64,000 nucleotides of DNA from Catenovulum adriaticum (GTDB taxonomy: Bacteria; Pseudomonadota; Gammaproteobacteria; Enterobacterales; Alteromonadaceae). Below the pieces are notes generated by a model. That model was not told where the DNA came from and searched no databases. It saw only the letters and a list, made by a program, of their open reading frames with translations. Position 1 is the stretch's first letter. Each line of letters begins with the position of its first letter. Position numbers and translations under genes: made by a program. The DNA lies in contig NZ_CP109965.1 in NCBI RefSeq assembly GCF_026725475.1, positions 1-64,000 of the forward strand. Direction: 5' to 3'. This document shows, in pieces, positions 17,817-27,333 of this stretch.

Positions 17817-19328
17817 ATGCTAAACCCAAAGTCGACTGCTGAAACAGACCAAATGCAGCAGATTATCCATCAACTCACTGTCGCGGCAATTGGATTAAAC
17901 GCCGCTAACAGCATTGTTGTGATTAATGAAGCAGGACTGAATTATTTAGAGTTATCGCAACAACCAGTAACAAAATTAAAAATTGAAGATTTAATCCCCG
18001 ATGTTTATTCGTTAATGCGCCGATCAAGAGAAGATCAGCAAAATTACATGGTTGGTTTAGCTAAACGCGGGTTGGCTGATCCCTTTAATGCAAAGTTATC
18101 TTTTTCATTTTTTAAACGTGATTACCCAATAAATGAACAGCAAGTATCTACCTTGATATTTGTCGAAGCTCTTAACGAAGCGCAGCTTGACGAGTTAAAT
18201 GATCAGCAAAGCATGCAATTTGATATGCTGAGTTGTTATGCGGGTGGTATTGCTCATGACTTAAACAATATCTTGAATGTAATCACGGGCCATTTAGAAA
18301 TATTGCAATTATCAGCAGCGCAAGACCTCAATATAAAAAAATGTGTTTGCTCGGCACTAAAGGGGGTTGAGCGGGGGCGGGTATTATCTGCAAGGTTAGG
18401 CCACTTGGCCTATCATGAGCAAAAAAATGCATCTCCCTGTTATTTAAATAAAATTATTCAAGATAACCTTGAATTATTACAAGAACTTGTTTCTAATAGT
18501 GTAGAAATATCAATTGATTTAACGGAACATTTATTACCTGTTGAGTTGGACTCAAGCTATTTTATTGATGTATTGATTAATCTATGTATGAATGCCAATA
18601 ATGCCATGGCAGGACAAGGTCGCATTGTAATCAAAACATTTTTAGCAAGTGCGCAAGAATTAAATGTAACAGCAGCAGAGAATCAACAAATTTTTATCGG
18701 TTTAAGTATCGAAGACTCAGGTTGTGGCATACCTAAAGTAATACAAGACAAAATTTTCTCCCCTTTTTTTACAACCAAAATGAACAACAAAGGAACGGGG
18801 TTAGGGCTGAGCTTGGTGCAAAGCTATATGCATAACCACAACGGGTTTATTACACTCAAAAGCAAAGAAAATGAAGGTAGTTGTTTTTATCTTTATTTTC
18901 CAGCGTTGCAGTCAAGTAAAGTTGTTAATAATGAAAAGGAACCCAATATGGAAATAGAACAAAAGCTCAATGGCAAACATATTTTAGTCGTTGATGATGA
19001 AGCGCCAATTTTACATTTATTAAAAGAGTTTTTGGGTATATACGGACTTAATGTTAAAACAGCAAACTCAGGTAGCGAAGGCCTAGACTTAGCACAGAAT
19101 GAAGACTTTGATTTGATTTTAAGTGACTTGGTAATGCCAGGTGAAATGGATGGTGCTGAGTTTGCTAGTTTATTACTCCAGCAAAAACCTGATGCCTCTA
19201 TTATATTTATGAGTGGGTATACTGACAACAAGTTGATTGACAAAGAGGGATTGGCAAATATTCCTATCATCAGTAAACCTTTCAGAAAAAAAGAATTATT
19301 GAGTCAAATGGATGTAGTATTGACATAA
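17817..19328 (+). CDS. Soluble hybrid histidine kinase with C-terminal receiver
   Basis: First gene of a three-gene signalling cluster. The 503 residues carry no membrane segment. The N-terminal part (about 15-130) looks like a divergent PAS domain (SIVVINEAGLNYLELSQQPV). The dimerisation domain has the acceptor His in GGIAHDLNNILNVITGH near residue 149, the variant found in NtrB-like and orphan kinases. The HATPase has NANNAMAG, DSGCGIP and GTGLGLSLV. A receiver occupies about 385-500, with phospho-acceptor Asp in LILSDLVMPGEMDG and Lys in SKPF. Being cytoplasmic, it should sense an internal cue. The EAL gene begins 28 bp after its stop behind a strong ribosome-binding site (AAAGGAG). Confidence 0.92.
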   Translation: MLNPKSTAETDQMQQIIHQLTVAAIGLNAANSIVVINEAGLNYLELSQQPVTKLKIEDLIPDVYSLMRRSREDQQNYMVGLAKRGLADPFNAKLSFSFFKRDYPINEQQVSTLIFVEALNEAQLDELNDQQSMQFDMLSCYAGGIAHDLNNILNVITGHLEILQLSAAQDLNIKKCVCSALKGVERGRVLSARLGHLAYHEQKNASPCYLNKIIQDNLELLQELVSNSVEISIDLTEHLLPVELDSSYFIDVLINLCMNANNAMAGQGRIVIKTFLASAQELNVTAAENQQIFIGLSIEDSGCGIPKVIQDKIFSPFFTTKMNNKGTGLGLSLVQSYMHNHNGFITLKSKENEGSCFYLYFPALQSSKVVNNEKEPNMEIEQKLNGKHILVVDDEAPILHLLKEFLGIYGLNVKTANSGSEGLDLAQNEDFDLILSDLVMPGEMDGAEFASLLLQQKPDASIIFMSGYTDNKLIDKEGLANIPIISKPFRKKELLSQMDVVLT

Positions 19329-19356
19329 AAATCTCTTCTAAATAAAGGAGTCAAGG

Positions 19357-21645
19357 ATGCGGCAGATTTTAGTGGTTGATGACGATGAGCTAATGACTGA
19401 ATTTATTAGCGATGCGGTTGAACTTGTAGGGGTATCTGCAACTGCAGTTGCAAATGGCCGAGATCTGCGAGCTATTAATTTAGAACATTATGAACATATC
19501 TTACTAGACCTATCCATACCAGGCTCAGATGGCGTTCAACTATTACGGTGGCTTAAGGATAAAGAGTACAAAGGCGCTATTTCAATTACCTCAGGTTGTG
19601 AAGCATCTGTACTAAATTCTGCTCAACAATTGGGTTTAAATTATGGTTTGAAGATGCATTTGCCTTTAGCAAAACCATTTCCACTTGAGCGATTATTAAA
19701 TGTTATTCAAGATGATACTGCCAAAGCTCGAAAAAGCCCTAGCTTACCTCATGCTAATTTAGATGAAACTCTGTTAATTCCGGCGCTAAAAAATGCAATT
19801 AAAAACAAAGAGATAAAGGCTTTCTTTCAACCAAAATTTGATATTGATCAATTGTACGTATTAGGCGTTGAAGCTTTGGCTCGATGGCGCTTGGCTGACG
19901 GCACTATGGTTCCACCACCTATTTTTATTGATTTAGCTGAAAAGCATAACCTGATTGGGGAGCTAACGGATTGTATTATTCATCAGGTGCTACCTTTGTT
20001 GCAGCAGTGGCTAAAAGTGAATATCAATTTGCAAGTCTCTATCAATTTATCAGCAGCATCACTCAATAATTTAAACTTACCTGATTACTTAAGTCGATTA
20101 ACTAAAAAATATAATATACCAAACAAAAATATTGTGGTTGAGTTAACTGAAAGCGCGTTGGCAGAAGATACTTCTGCATCAGTTGAAATTTTAACTAGGT
20201 TAAGAATGAAAGGTTTTGGTTTATCCATAGATGATTTTGGAACTGGCTACTCATCTATTAAGCAGCTACAAGATGTGCCTTTTAATGAGCTTAAAATAGA
20301 CAGGTCTTTTATTTCAAATTATGCGACGCGACCCCAATCAAAAACCATTGTGGAATCAACCATTGAAATGGCGCATAAATTAAATATCCATGTGGTAGCA
20401 GAAGGTATCGAAGACGCTGAAACTTTAGATTATTTGAAAAAAATAAAATGCGATCAAGGCCAAGGTTTTTTTTACGCTAAACCTATGCCTGGCTCGGAAT
20501 TTAGTCAATGGTTACATAACCACCCTGAATATTTAGATATTAGTGTTCCTTTTCATGAGCAAAAGCAAATTGTGGTGGTGAGTGGGGATAAGCTGTTTAG
20601 TGATACGCTTATAGATGTATTAAATGTTGAGTTTGATGTTGTTATTTTGAGTGATGAAAGTACGTTTATTAGCGAGCTGACAAATTACACAGCCGATATT
20701 ATATTGGTTGATAATAGTTGTTTAAACGATGGGTTTGATGTTTGTCGCCAGATAAATGATCGTTTACTTGCGATAAATAGTACCGTCTTATTTGTCGGTA
20801 AACAGAACACCAATGAAAAACTAAAAGCTTTTTCCGCGGGCTGTGATGATTATTTTGTCAAGCTAGATTCAATAGGGCAGTTACAAACTAAGTTAAGAAC
20901 TATAAAGCAGCACCAAGTTAATAAAAAGCCCCATTTATTCTATAGTGAAGCCGACGAAACGTTAGTGAATACAAACGAGTTAGGCTGCTATCGAGAGTTG
21001 AGTTTATTTTTATCGCAATTGATACTCTCTCAAGATCAAAACTCATTTATAAGTACTTTTTATGATTTTACTAATCGGTTTAATTGGCATGTATGTGTAC
21101 AGTTAGAAACGCGAGAAGGTATTCGTCATTATCGTGCTGCTAATGCGGCTTGTTCAGCAATGGAGGAGAACACCTTTTCTTTATTAAAGGATGCTGGCGA
21201 AATTTATTATTTTAATAATAGGCTTATTATTAATGTAAAACATACTAGTCTGCTATTTAATTACTGCCCAGTGGTTAACGAACCTTGGTTTGAAGCTTTT
21301 AGTTTGTGTTTGGCCAAAGGGTTAGAAAAAAAGTGGCGTGAATTGTCACATGTAAATGCAATGGTTGAATTGATTAATGGATTAGAACTGGCGTTGAGCA
21401 GCTTGAAAAAGCGAGTTTCAACATTTGAACAGGACGCTCATAAAATTATTGATGCTTTGTTATTAGATATTAGAGCTAATTTACTGATTACCGCAGTAGA
21501 TAAATCAGTGGAACACAAATTAATTAATCTAATTGAAACCAGCGTAAGTAAAGTACTAGCGTTAGGCGAAGATGGCCGAGAAATTGAAATAGAATTTTCA
21601 CATATCATTACGCAATATAAACAGCACCATTTAAATAATAAATAA
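19357..21645 (+). CDS. Response regulator with EAL c-di-GMP phosphodiesterase domain
   Basis: A 762-residue regulator. A receiver (about 1-120; VVDDDELMTEF, acceptor Asp in ILLDLSIPG, Lys in LAKPF) is followed by an EAL domain (about 140-390). Catalytic motifs of active phosphodiesterases are present: the EAL signature in VEALARWRL, ELTESALAED, SIDDFGTGYSS, LKIDRSF and VAEGIED. A second, degenerate receiver-like domain follows (about 405-520; IVVVSGDK, IILVDNSCLNDG), in which the N-terminal acidic pair is reduced to one Asp. The last 240 residues are unassigned and mostly helical. It probably hydrolyses c-di-GMP under phosphorylation control by the flanking kinases, and could thus affect biofilm or motility. 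Which kinase talks to which receiver is unknown. Confidence 0.9.
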   Translation: MRQILVVDDDELMTEFISDAVELVGVSATAVANGRDLRAINLEHYEHILLDLSIPGSDGVQLLRWLKDKEYKGAISITSGCEASVLNSAQQLGLNYGLKMHLPLAKPFPLERLLNVIQDDTAKARKSPSLPHANLDETLLIPALKNAIKNKEIKAFFQPKFDIDQLYVLGVEALARWRLADGTMVPPPIFIDLAEKHNLIGELTDCIIHQVLPLLQQWLKVNINLQVSINLSAASLNNLNLPDYLSRLTKKYNIPNKNIVVELTESALAEDTSASVEILTRLRMKGFGLSIDDFGTGYSSIKQLQDVPFNELKIDRSFISNYATRPQSKTIVESTIEMAHKLNIHVVAEGIEDAETLDYLKKIKCDQGQGFFYAKPMPGSEFSQWLHNHPEYLDISVPFHEQKQIVVVSGDKLFSDTLIDVLNVEFDVVILSDESTFISELTNYTADIILVDNSCLNDGFDVCRQINDRLLAINSTVLFVGKQNTNEKLKAFSAGCDDYFVKLDSIGQLQTKLRTIKQHQVNKKPHLFYSEADETLVNTNELGCYRELSLFLSQLILSQDQNSFISTFYDFTNRFNWHVCVQLETREGIRHYRAANAACSAMEENTFSLLKDAGEIYYFNNRLIINVKHTSLLFNYCPVVNEPWFEAFSLCLAKGLEKKWRELSHVNAMVELINGLELALSSLKKRVSTFEQDAHKIIDALLLDIRANLLITAVDKSVEHKLINLIETSVSKVLALGEDGREIEIEFSHIITQYKQHHLNNK

Positions 21646-21661
21646 AATTACGGAAATATAG

Positions 21662-23761
21662 ATGGATAGTTTTTTTTCTTTTTTACAGCGACAAACTTTT
21701 TCACCGGAAAATGAAGCAAAATATCAGACTCACATGGATGAGCGAGTTAGACCGGTTGTCGCATATGTTTACGCTATAGGTGGGATAGTCCCGCTTGCTT
21801 TTTTAATTTTGTCTTATTTTATTTCTGCTGAAAACTTTTCAATTGTTGCCCCTGCAAGAGCTTGTTATTTAGTTGCGTGGAGTACCATAACTTGGGCCAC
21901 ATTTTCAAATAAACCTCTATTTTCATTGAAAACGTCGTTAGTGATTTATACTTTTGTCGGCGTTATGTTTTCTACTTATTTGAATATTTTTTTAACTCAA
22001 AATTATGTGTTTGTTGTTCCTACAGTTTTAATGTTTTTAATTGGGATTGTTATCTCGCAAATGGGGGCGAAAGTACAACTTATTGCAGGCTTGATTAGCT
22101 TTTTTGTACCCTTTTTACTTTTACAGGCAAAGCCTGAAATAAGTAATGTTGATATTTCGGTTTTGGTTTTATTATTTATTTGGTCGGTTATTGCTTGGAT
22201 TGCTAGTATTATTTTAGAGCAGGTGAACCGTCGACTGTTTAATTATGAACAAGCGCTTGCCGAAACGAGTGAGCAAAAGCAAAAGTTGTTGGAAAAAGAA
22301 GCACAATCTAATCATTTTAAAAGTCAATTTTTGGCTAATATGAGCCATGAAATTAGAACACCTTTAACCTCCATAATTGGCTATTCAGAATCTTATTTAT
22401 CAGCAGATAGCCAACAGTTAAAATGTGACCATGTTTTACCGACCATTTATACCAATAGTAAACATTTATTGAATATTGCGAACGATATTTTAGATTTGTC
22501 AAAAATTGAGGCTGGTAAACTTGAAGTTGAAAGTCGAGAGACTGATTTATTAAATTGGCTTGATAAACTGAGCCAAAACCAGCATGCATTGGCGCAGCAA
22601 AAAGGACTAAATTTTACAGTTAGCTATTCGTTTCCACTGCCTGATAAAGTGATAACAGACGGTACTCGTTTGTATCAAATTTTATTAAATTTAACTAACA
22701 ATGCGATTAAATTTACAATGCAAGGTGGTGTGCATGTGCGGGTTGCTTACTCGAAACCTGAAGAGCAACTCAGCATTAAAATTAAAGATACAGGCATGGG
22801 AATGAACCAAACGGTTGTGAATAACCTCTTCCATGCTTTTAATCAGGCAGACAGCTCACATTCACGACGGTTTGGCGGAACTGGATTAGGCTTGTATATC
22901 TCAAAAGAGTTAATTGCAAGGCTGGGCGGTGAAATTAATGTCAGTAGTGAAGAAGGGATTGGCTCTGAGTTTAGTTTTACAATTACTGCGCCTGTTTCAC
23001 CTTTAGCAACCTGGGTTAATCAATTGCCAACTGCAGTCGTTGAAGCGAGTCAAGATTCTGTACACAATGAAAAATTTAAAGGCCGAGTTTTATTAGCTGA
23101 AGATCATCTTGATAATAGCCGCTTAATTCGGCAAAGGTTGATTCAATTAGGCATTGAGGTGTGGTTAGTTCATAATGGGGAGCAAGCGGTTGAGAAAGCT
23201 TTATTAAATGATTTTGATCTCATTTTAATGGATATTCAAATGCCGATCATGGATGGCACTAAAGCGACAGAATTAATTCGTCGAAACGATCGTGACACTC
23301 CTATTATTGCGCTTACGGCCAATGCCATGAAGCAAGATGTTGATTACTATTTATCACACGGTTTTTGCGCTTATATTAGCAAACCTATTGATCAAGATGA
23401 ATTTATCAGCCTGTTAGCACGTTTTTTACCGGTAGATATAAACGATGATGAAGATGACGATTTGTTATTTTCAATTGACAGTGTTGAGTTTGAAAAAATG
23501 GTTGTTGAATATAAACAAGGTTTACCCGCTCAAGTTAAACAATTAAAGCAGGCTAAAGCCGAAAATAATTGGAACAAAATTATTCAAATATCACATAGTA
23601 TAAAAGGCTCTGCAGGTAACTTTGGTTTTCAAAAACTCACCGAAAAAGCGGCTGAACTTGAACACAGCCTAAGAGAGCAAAACTTCTCGGTTCATGAACG
23701 CTACTTTCAAACTTTATTAGATGAACTGGATTTTGTTATTTTAGAGCCCAGCTTAAATTAA
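21662..23761 (+). CDS. Membrane hybrid kinase with receiver and Hpt domains
   Basis: Third gene of the cluster, 16 bp after the EAL gene. The 699 residues start with about six membrane helices (about 30-190) without a large periplasmic loop. A coiled coil follows, then HisKA with acceptor His 229 (MSHEIRTPLTSIIG), HATPase (NLTNNAIKFTM; DTGMGMN; GGTGLGLYIS), a receiver with Asp 524 (LILMDIQMPIMDG) and a C-terminal Hpt domain with His 645 in SHSIKGSAGNFGF. This is a tripartite phosphorelay kinase of the ArcB/BarA layout, though the membrane sensor differs. The Hpt can pass phosphate to a separate receiver, most simply that of the EAL protein next door (inference from adjacency). Confidence 0.93.
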   Translation: MDSFFSFLQRQTFSPENEAKYQTHMDERVRPVVAYVYAIGGIVPLAFLILSYFISAENFSIVAPARACYLVAWSTITWATFSNKPLFSLKTSLVIYTFVGVMFSTYLNIFLTQNYVFVVPTVLMFLIGIVISQMGAKVQLIAGLISFFVPFLLLQAKPEISNVDISVLVLLFIWSVIAWIASIILEQVNRRLFNYEQALAETSEQKQKLLEKEAQSNHFKSQFLANMSHEIRTPLTSIIGYSESYLSADSQQLKCDHVLPTIYTNSKHLLNIANDILDLSKIEAGKLEVESRETDLLNWLDKLSQNQHALAQQKGLNFTVSYSFPLPDKVITDGTRLYQILLNLTNNAIKFTMQGGVHVRVAYSKPEEQLSIKIKDTGMGMNQTVVNNLFHAFNQADSSHSRRFGGTGLGLYISKELIARLGGEINVSSEEGIGSEFSFTITAPVSPLATWVNQLPTAVVEASQDSVHNEKFKGRVLLAEDHLDNSRLIRQRLIQLGIEVWLVHNGEQAVEKALLNDFDLILMDIQMPIMDGTKATELIRRNDRDTPIIALTANAMKQDVDYYLSHGFCAYISKPIDQDEFISLLARFLPVDINDDEDDDLLFSIDSVEFEKMVVEYKQGLPAQVKQLKQAKAENNWNKIIQISHSIKGSAGNFGFQKLTEKAAELEHSLREQNFSVHERYFQTLLDELDFVILEPSLN

Positions 23762-23855
23762 GCGCTGCATCGGTTTATTAAAATGTAAGTCAAAAAGTCT
23801 AGTAATGTTTTGAGAAATGATTAGACTAAGCGCAAAATTAAGACGGAGTTATCCT

Positions 23856-24479
23856 GTGATCGAGTATAAAAACGCAAAGTTTACAATTAGCGCGCCTAAT
23901 ATTGCGAGTTTAGCGACAGATGAAGGTTTTGAAGTGGCTTTTGCAGGTCGCTCAAATGCTGGTAAATCTAGTGCATTAAATACGCTTACTGAACAAAAAA
24001 GCTTAGCGAGAACGAGTAAGACGCCCGGGCGAACTCAATTAATTAATATTTTTGAGTTAGATGAGCAAAGACGACTCGTCGACTTACCCGGTTATGGTTA
24101 TGCAAAAGTTCCGTTAGCGGTAAAACAAAAGTGGCAAAAATCACTTGGCGAGTATTTGCAAAAGCGAGAAAGTTTAGCTGGTTTAGTGGTATTAATGGAT
24201 ATCCGTCATCCATTAAAAGAACTGGATCAGGATTTGATTTTTTGGGCCGTAGACAGTGAATTGCCTGTACTTATTTTATTAACCAAAGCCGATAAATTAA
24301 AACAATCAGCGCGTAATAAAGTGTTACAGGAAGTGAGACAAGCGAGTATTAATTTTGAAGGTGATGTAGAAGTGGAGCTTTTTTCATCTCTTAAAGGTAC
24401 AGGGCTACCCGCTTTAAAGCGCAAGCTTAATGGTTGGTTTTCAGAACCTTTATTAAACCCTGAAACTGAAGTTGAATAG
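23856..24479 (+). CDS. engB: Ribosome biogenesis GTPase EngB/YihA
   Basis: Essential GTPase for large ribosomal subunit assembly. The G motifs are clear: G1 AGRSNAGKSSALNTL, G2 region RTSKTPGRTQLIN, G3 DLPGYGYAKV and G4 LTKADK. I place the start at GTG 23856 (VIEYKNAKFTISAPN): a CGGAG Shine-Dalgarno lies just upstream, and conservation with E. coli YihA begins here. The ATG at 23817 would add 13 residues unlike the family. In E. coli engB neighbours csrC and yihI; here it has been separated from yihI (60994) by more than 36 kb and instead follows the signalling cluster. It is convergent with mrcA. Confidence 0.95.
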   Translation: MIEYKNAKFTISAPNIASLATDEGFEVAFAGRSNAGKSSALNTLTEQKSLARTSKTPGRTQLINIFELDEQRRLVDLPGYGYAKVPLAVKQKWQKSLGEYLQKRESLAGLVVLMDIRHPLKELDQDLIFWAVDSELPVLILLTKADKLKQSARNKVLQEVRQASINFEGDVEVELFSSLKGTGLPALKRKLNGWFSEPLLNPETEVE

Positions 24480-24494
24480 CCTAAGCTATTCAAC
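24471..24494. terminator. Perfect hairpin at the engB stop
   Basis: A 10-bp perfect stem (GTTGAATAGC with GCTATTCAAC, 4-nt loop) includes the TAG stop of engB and is followed by a weak T-rich stretch (GATTTATT). It is probably a terminator between engB and the convergent mrcA. Confidence 0.6.
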
Positions 24495-24605
24495 GATTTA
24501 TTCAGATAGAGCTTGGATAAACTAAACACCGCACCAAGCTCAAATAAACTCACCTCAATATAAGATAACAGCTTCTAATCTATTTATTCAGCAGGTTTAA
24601 ATTAA

Positions 24606-27137
24606 TTAAAATATCTGATTTAGCTCAGCATCCATAACTTCGCCAGCTTGGTTGGCATTAAGCATTTCAATCCTTGGGCTATCATCAATATATTGAGTTG
24701 GCTCTGTTCCACTAATAAAGTACTCAAATATTGAGCTATAATCAGTTTTATTTGTTAGTTTTCCGGTTTCGCGGTCAATACGAACGGTTGTTATATCTTC
24801 AGGTAAAGTTGTACTTTGCTTTGGTTTATTTTCTAGCGCGACTTTTAAAAAGTCGACCCAAGCGGGCAGTGCGGTTTGGGCCCCAAATTCTTTACCGTAA
24901 ACTTGTTCTTTTCCTAGATTATTATTGTAACTGGTTGCGCCTAAGGCGCGTCTATGGTCGTCAAATCCAACCCAGCTTGTGACAACTAAATCAGGAGCAT
25001 AACCACTAAACCAAGTATCTTTTGCTTCATTGGTGGTACCTGTTTTACCGCCAATATCTTTTCTTTTTAGTACTCGAGCGCGCCAGCCCGTTCCATTCCA
25101 TCCTGTGCCTCTATTCCAGTTACCACCACCCCAAATTGTACTTGTCATCGCATCAGCAATTAAAAATGAGTTTTGGGCGGATATTGCTCTAGGGGCGGGC
25201 TCAACCGTTTTTTCAGTCATATCAGGGTTAGTAGAAAAAGATGAATCCACTTCCGTTTTTTCCGCTTGGCACGGATCGCAGGCTAGCTTAGGATTAGCTT
25301 CAAATAATACATTGCCTTGCATGTCTTCAATACGTTCAATTAAATATGGTTCAACAATAAACCCGCCATTGGCAAAAGCAGAGTAGGCACTAACTAACTC
25401 TAGCGGTGTAAAGGAAGCGGAGCCCAAAGCTAAAGATTCGTTTCTGGGTAAATCGTTTCTATCAAATCCAAATTTTGACATGTGATCAATTAAATCGTCT
25501 AAGCCAACAGCACGCAGTAATCTAACCGATACCACGTTTTTAGATTTAGCTAAAGCTTTGCGCATTCGAATTGGCCCATCATAAACTGCTGGTGAGTTTT
25601 GCGGACGCCAAACGGTGCCTTGTCTTCTATCCCACTGATTAATCGGCGCATCATTAATAATACTAGCTAATGTAAATCCATGAGCGATTGCGGCTGAATA
25701 TATAAAAGGTTTTATGTTTGAACCCACTTGGCGTTTAGCTTGGGTTACACGGTTAAATTCGCTTTGTCTGAAATCATAGCCACCCACTAACGCTTTTAAT
25801 GCGCCGTTATTGGGATCGAGTGCAACTAATGCAGCTGAAGCATCAGGGTATTGTGAAAGCTGCCAGGTATCATCTACTTTTCTAACACTGACTAAGTCAC
25901 CTTTTTTTACAATATCAGTGACAGATTTAGGTTCTTCACCCTGACTATCATCATCTATGTAAGGACGCGCCCAGCTCATACCTGACCAATTAACAACATC
26001 GTAAGTACCATTTTTACGTAAAAAGCTAAATTGGTTTTTTTCGGTGTCTGTATTTACTACCACAACGTTTTCTAACCAGCCAAAATCGGGTTCGTTTTCA
26101 AGCTGTTGAATTAACGTTTCATCGCTAGGTTTAGATTCTTCGCCATCAATCCAAAGCGCTTTTTGTGGGCCTCTATAGCCATGACGTTCATCATAGTTAT
26201 GCAGGTTTTGTCTTAAAGCATCCATGGCTGCAGTTTGTGTTTTTGAGCTGACGGTAGTAAAAACTTGGTAACCTTGTGTATATGCAGTTTCTTCTCCATA
26301 TTTTTCAACCATTTCTTGGCGAACCATTTCAGCGATATATGGGCTATCTAATGCTATTTCAGCACCATGGTATTGTGCTGTTAAAGGTAAGGATATCGCA
26401 TCTTGATATTCTTTTTCATTAATATAATTTGCATCTTTTAAACGCCACAAAACGGTATTTCGTCTAAATAAAGCGCGTTCAGGATTACGTAGTGGATTAT
26501 ATGCTGTAGGGGCTTTTAGCAGACCAGTGAGCATCGAAAGTTGTGCAATATTGAGTTCATCAATGTTTTTCCCATAATACACTTTAGCTGCTGCGCCAAA
26601 ACCAAATGCACGGTAACCTAGTTCAACTTTATTAATGTATAAAGTTAAAATTTCTTCTTTGGTTAGCTCTTGTTCCATTTTTAGCGCGATAAAAATTTCT
26701 TTTATTTTGCGGATATAAGTTTTATCTCTATTTAAGAAAAAACCACGCGCAACTTGCATTGTTATTGTACTGGCGCCTTGCTTTTTAGTACCACTGGTCA
26801 ATACTGTAATAGCGGCTCTGACTATCCCGATAAAATCGACACCGTTGTGTGAGAAAAATCGGTTATCTTCAGTTGCTAATAAAGTATCAATTAATTTGGG
26901 TGGAATATCCTCGTAGCGCATGGGGATTCGTCTTTTTTCACCAAATTGAGAAATAAGCAAGCCTTCAGCAGAGTAAACCTGCATAGGGGTCTGAAATTCA
27001 ACATCTTTTAATGATTGAACAGAAGGAAGTTCATCTTCAAAATACAAATAAGTTGCATAAATAGTTAAGCAACCAGCTATGCTTGATAAGATAGTAAAAT
27101 AAAGTAAATATTTAAGCGTTTTTTTCACAAATAGCAT
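24606..27137 (-). CDS. mrcA: Penicillin-binding protein 1A
   Basis: Bifunctional class A peptidoglycan synthase anchored in the inner membrane by one N-terminal helix (about 8-30). The GT51 transglycosylase domain (about 55-225) contains EDNRFFSHNGVDFIGI and the GASTITMQVARGFFLNR segment. After an OB-like insertion (about 315-420), the transpeptidase domain has the active-site Ser in GSNIKPFIYS (near 475), the SxN motif in KSKNVVSVRLL and KTGTTNEAKD near 705. At 843 residues it matches E. coli PBP1A. It is transcribed away from pilM, the same divergent arrangement seen beside the E. coli hofMNOPQ-aroK cluster. The 196-bp gap between the two genes holds both promoter regions. Confidence 0.97.
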   Translation of the reverse strand: MLFVKKTLKYLLYFTILSSIAGCLTIYATYLYFEDELPSVQSLKDVEFQTPMQVYSAEGLLISQFGEKRRIPMRYEDIPPKLIDTLLATEDNRFFSHNGVDFIGIVRAAITVLTSGTKKQGASTITMQVARGFFLNRDKTYIRKIKEIFIALKMEQELTKEEILTLYINKVELGYRAFGFGAAAKVYYGKNIDELNIAQLSMLTGLLKAPTAYNPLRNPERALFRRNTVLWRLKDANYINEKEYQDAISLPLTAQYHGAEIALDSPYIAEMVRQEMVEKYGEETAYTQGYQVFTTVSSKTQTAAMDALRQNLHNYDERHGYRGPQKALWIDGEESKPSDETLIQQLENEPDFGWLENVVVVNTDTEKNQFSFLRKNGTYDVVNWSGMSWARPYIDDDSQGEEPKSVTDIVKKGDLVSVRKVDDTWQLSQYPDASAALVALDPNNGALKALVGGYDFRQSEFNRVTQAKRQVGSNIKPFIYSAAIAHGFTLASIINDAPINQWDRRQGTVWRPQNSPAVYDGPIRMRKALAKSKNVVSVRLLRAVGLDDLIDHMSKFGFDRNDLPRNESLALGSASFTPLELVSAYSAFANGGFIVEPYLIERIEDMQGNVLFEANPKLACDPCQAEKTEVDSSFSTNPDMTEKTVEPAPRAISAQNSFLIADAMTSTIWGGGNWNRGTGWNGTGWRARVLKRKDIGGKTGTTNEAKDTWFSGYAPDLVVTSWVGFDDHRRALGATSYNNNLGKEQVYGKEFGAQTALPAWVDFLKVALENKPKQSTTLPEDITTVRIDRETGKLTNKTDYSSIFEYFISGTEPTQYIDDSPRIEMLNANQAGEVMDAELNQIF

Positions 27138-27333
27138 CCAGGCTGAAGTTATCTGGCGGTAAAACTTGAAACTCTATATTATCAAGTTTCAAAAGCGTTA
27201 TGTTAAAAATAATTCAAAATGTGCAAAGTATTATGCATTTATCACTAAATTAAGATAAAGTAATTTTAGCATAAACAAAGGGTAATGGATTAGTTGCAAT
27301 TAATGCTTAAAATAATAATACGGTTAGTCAATT

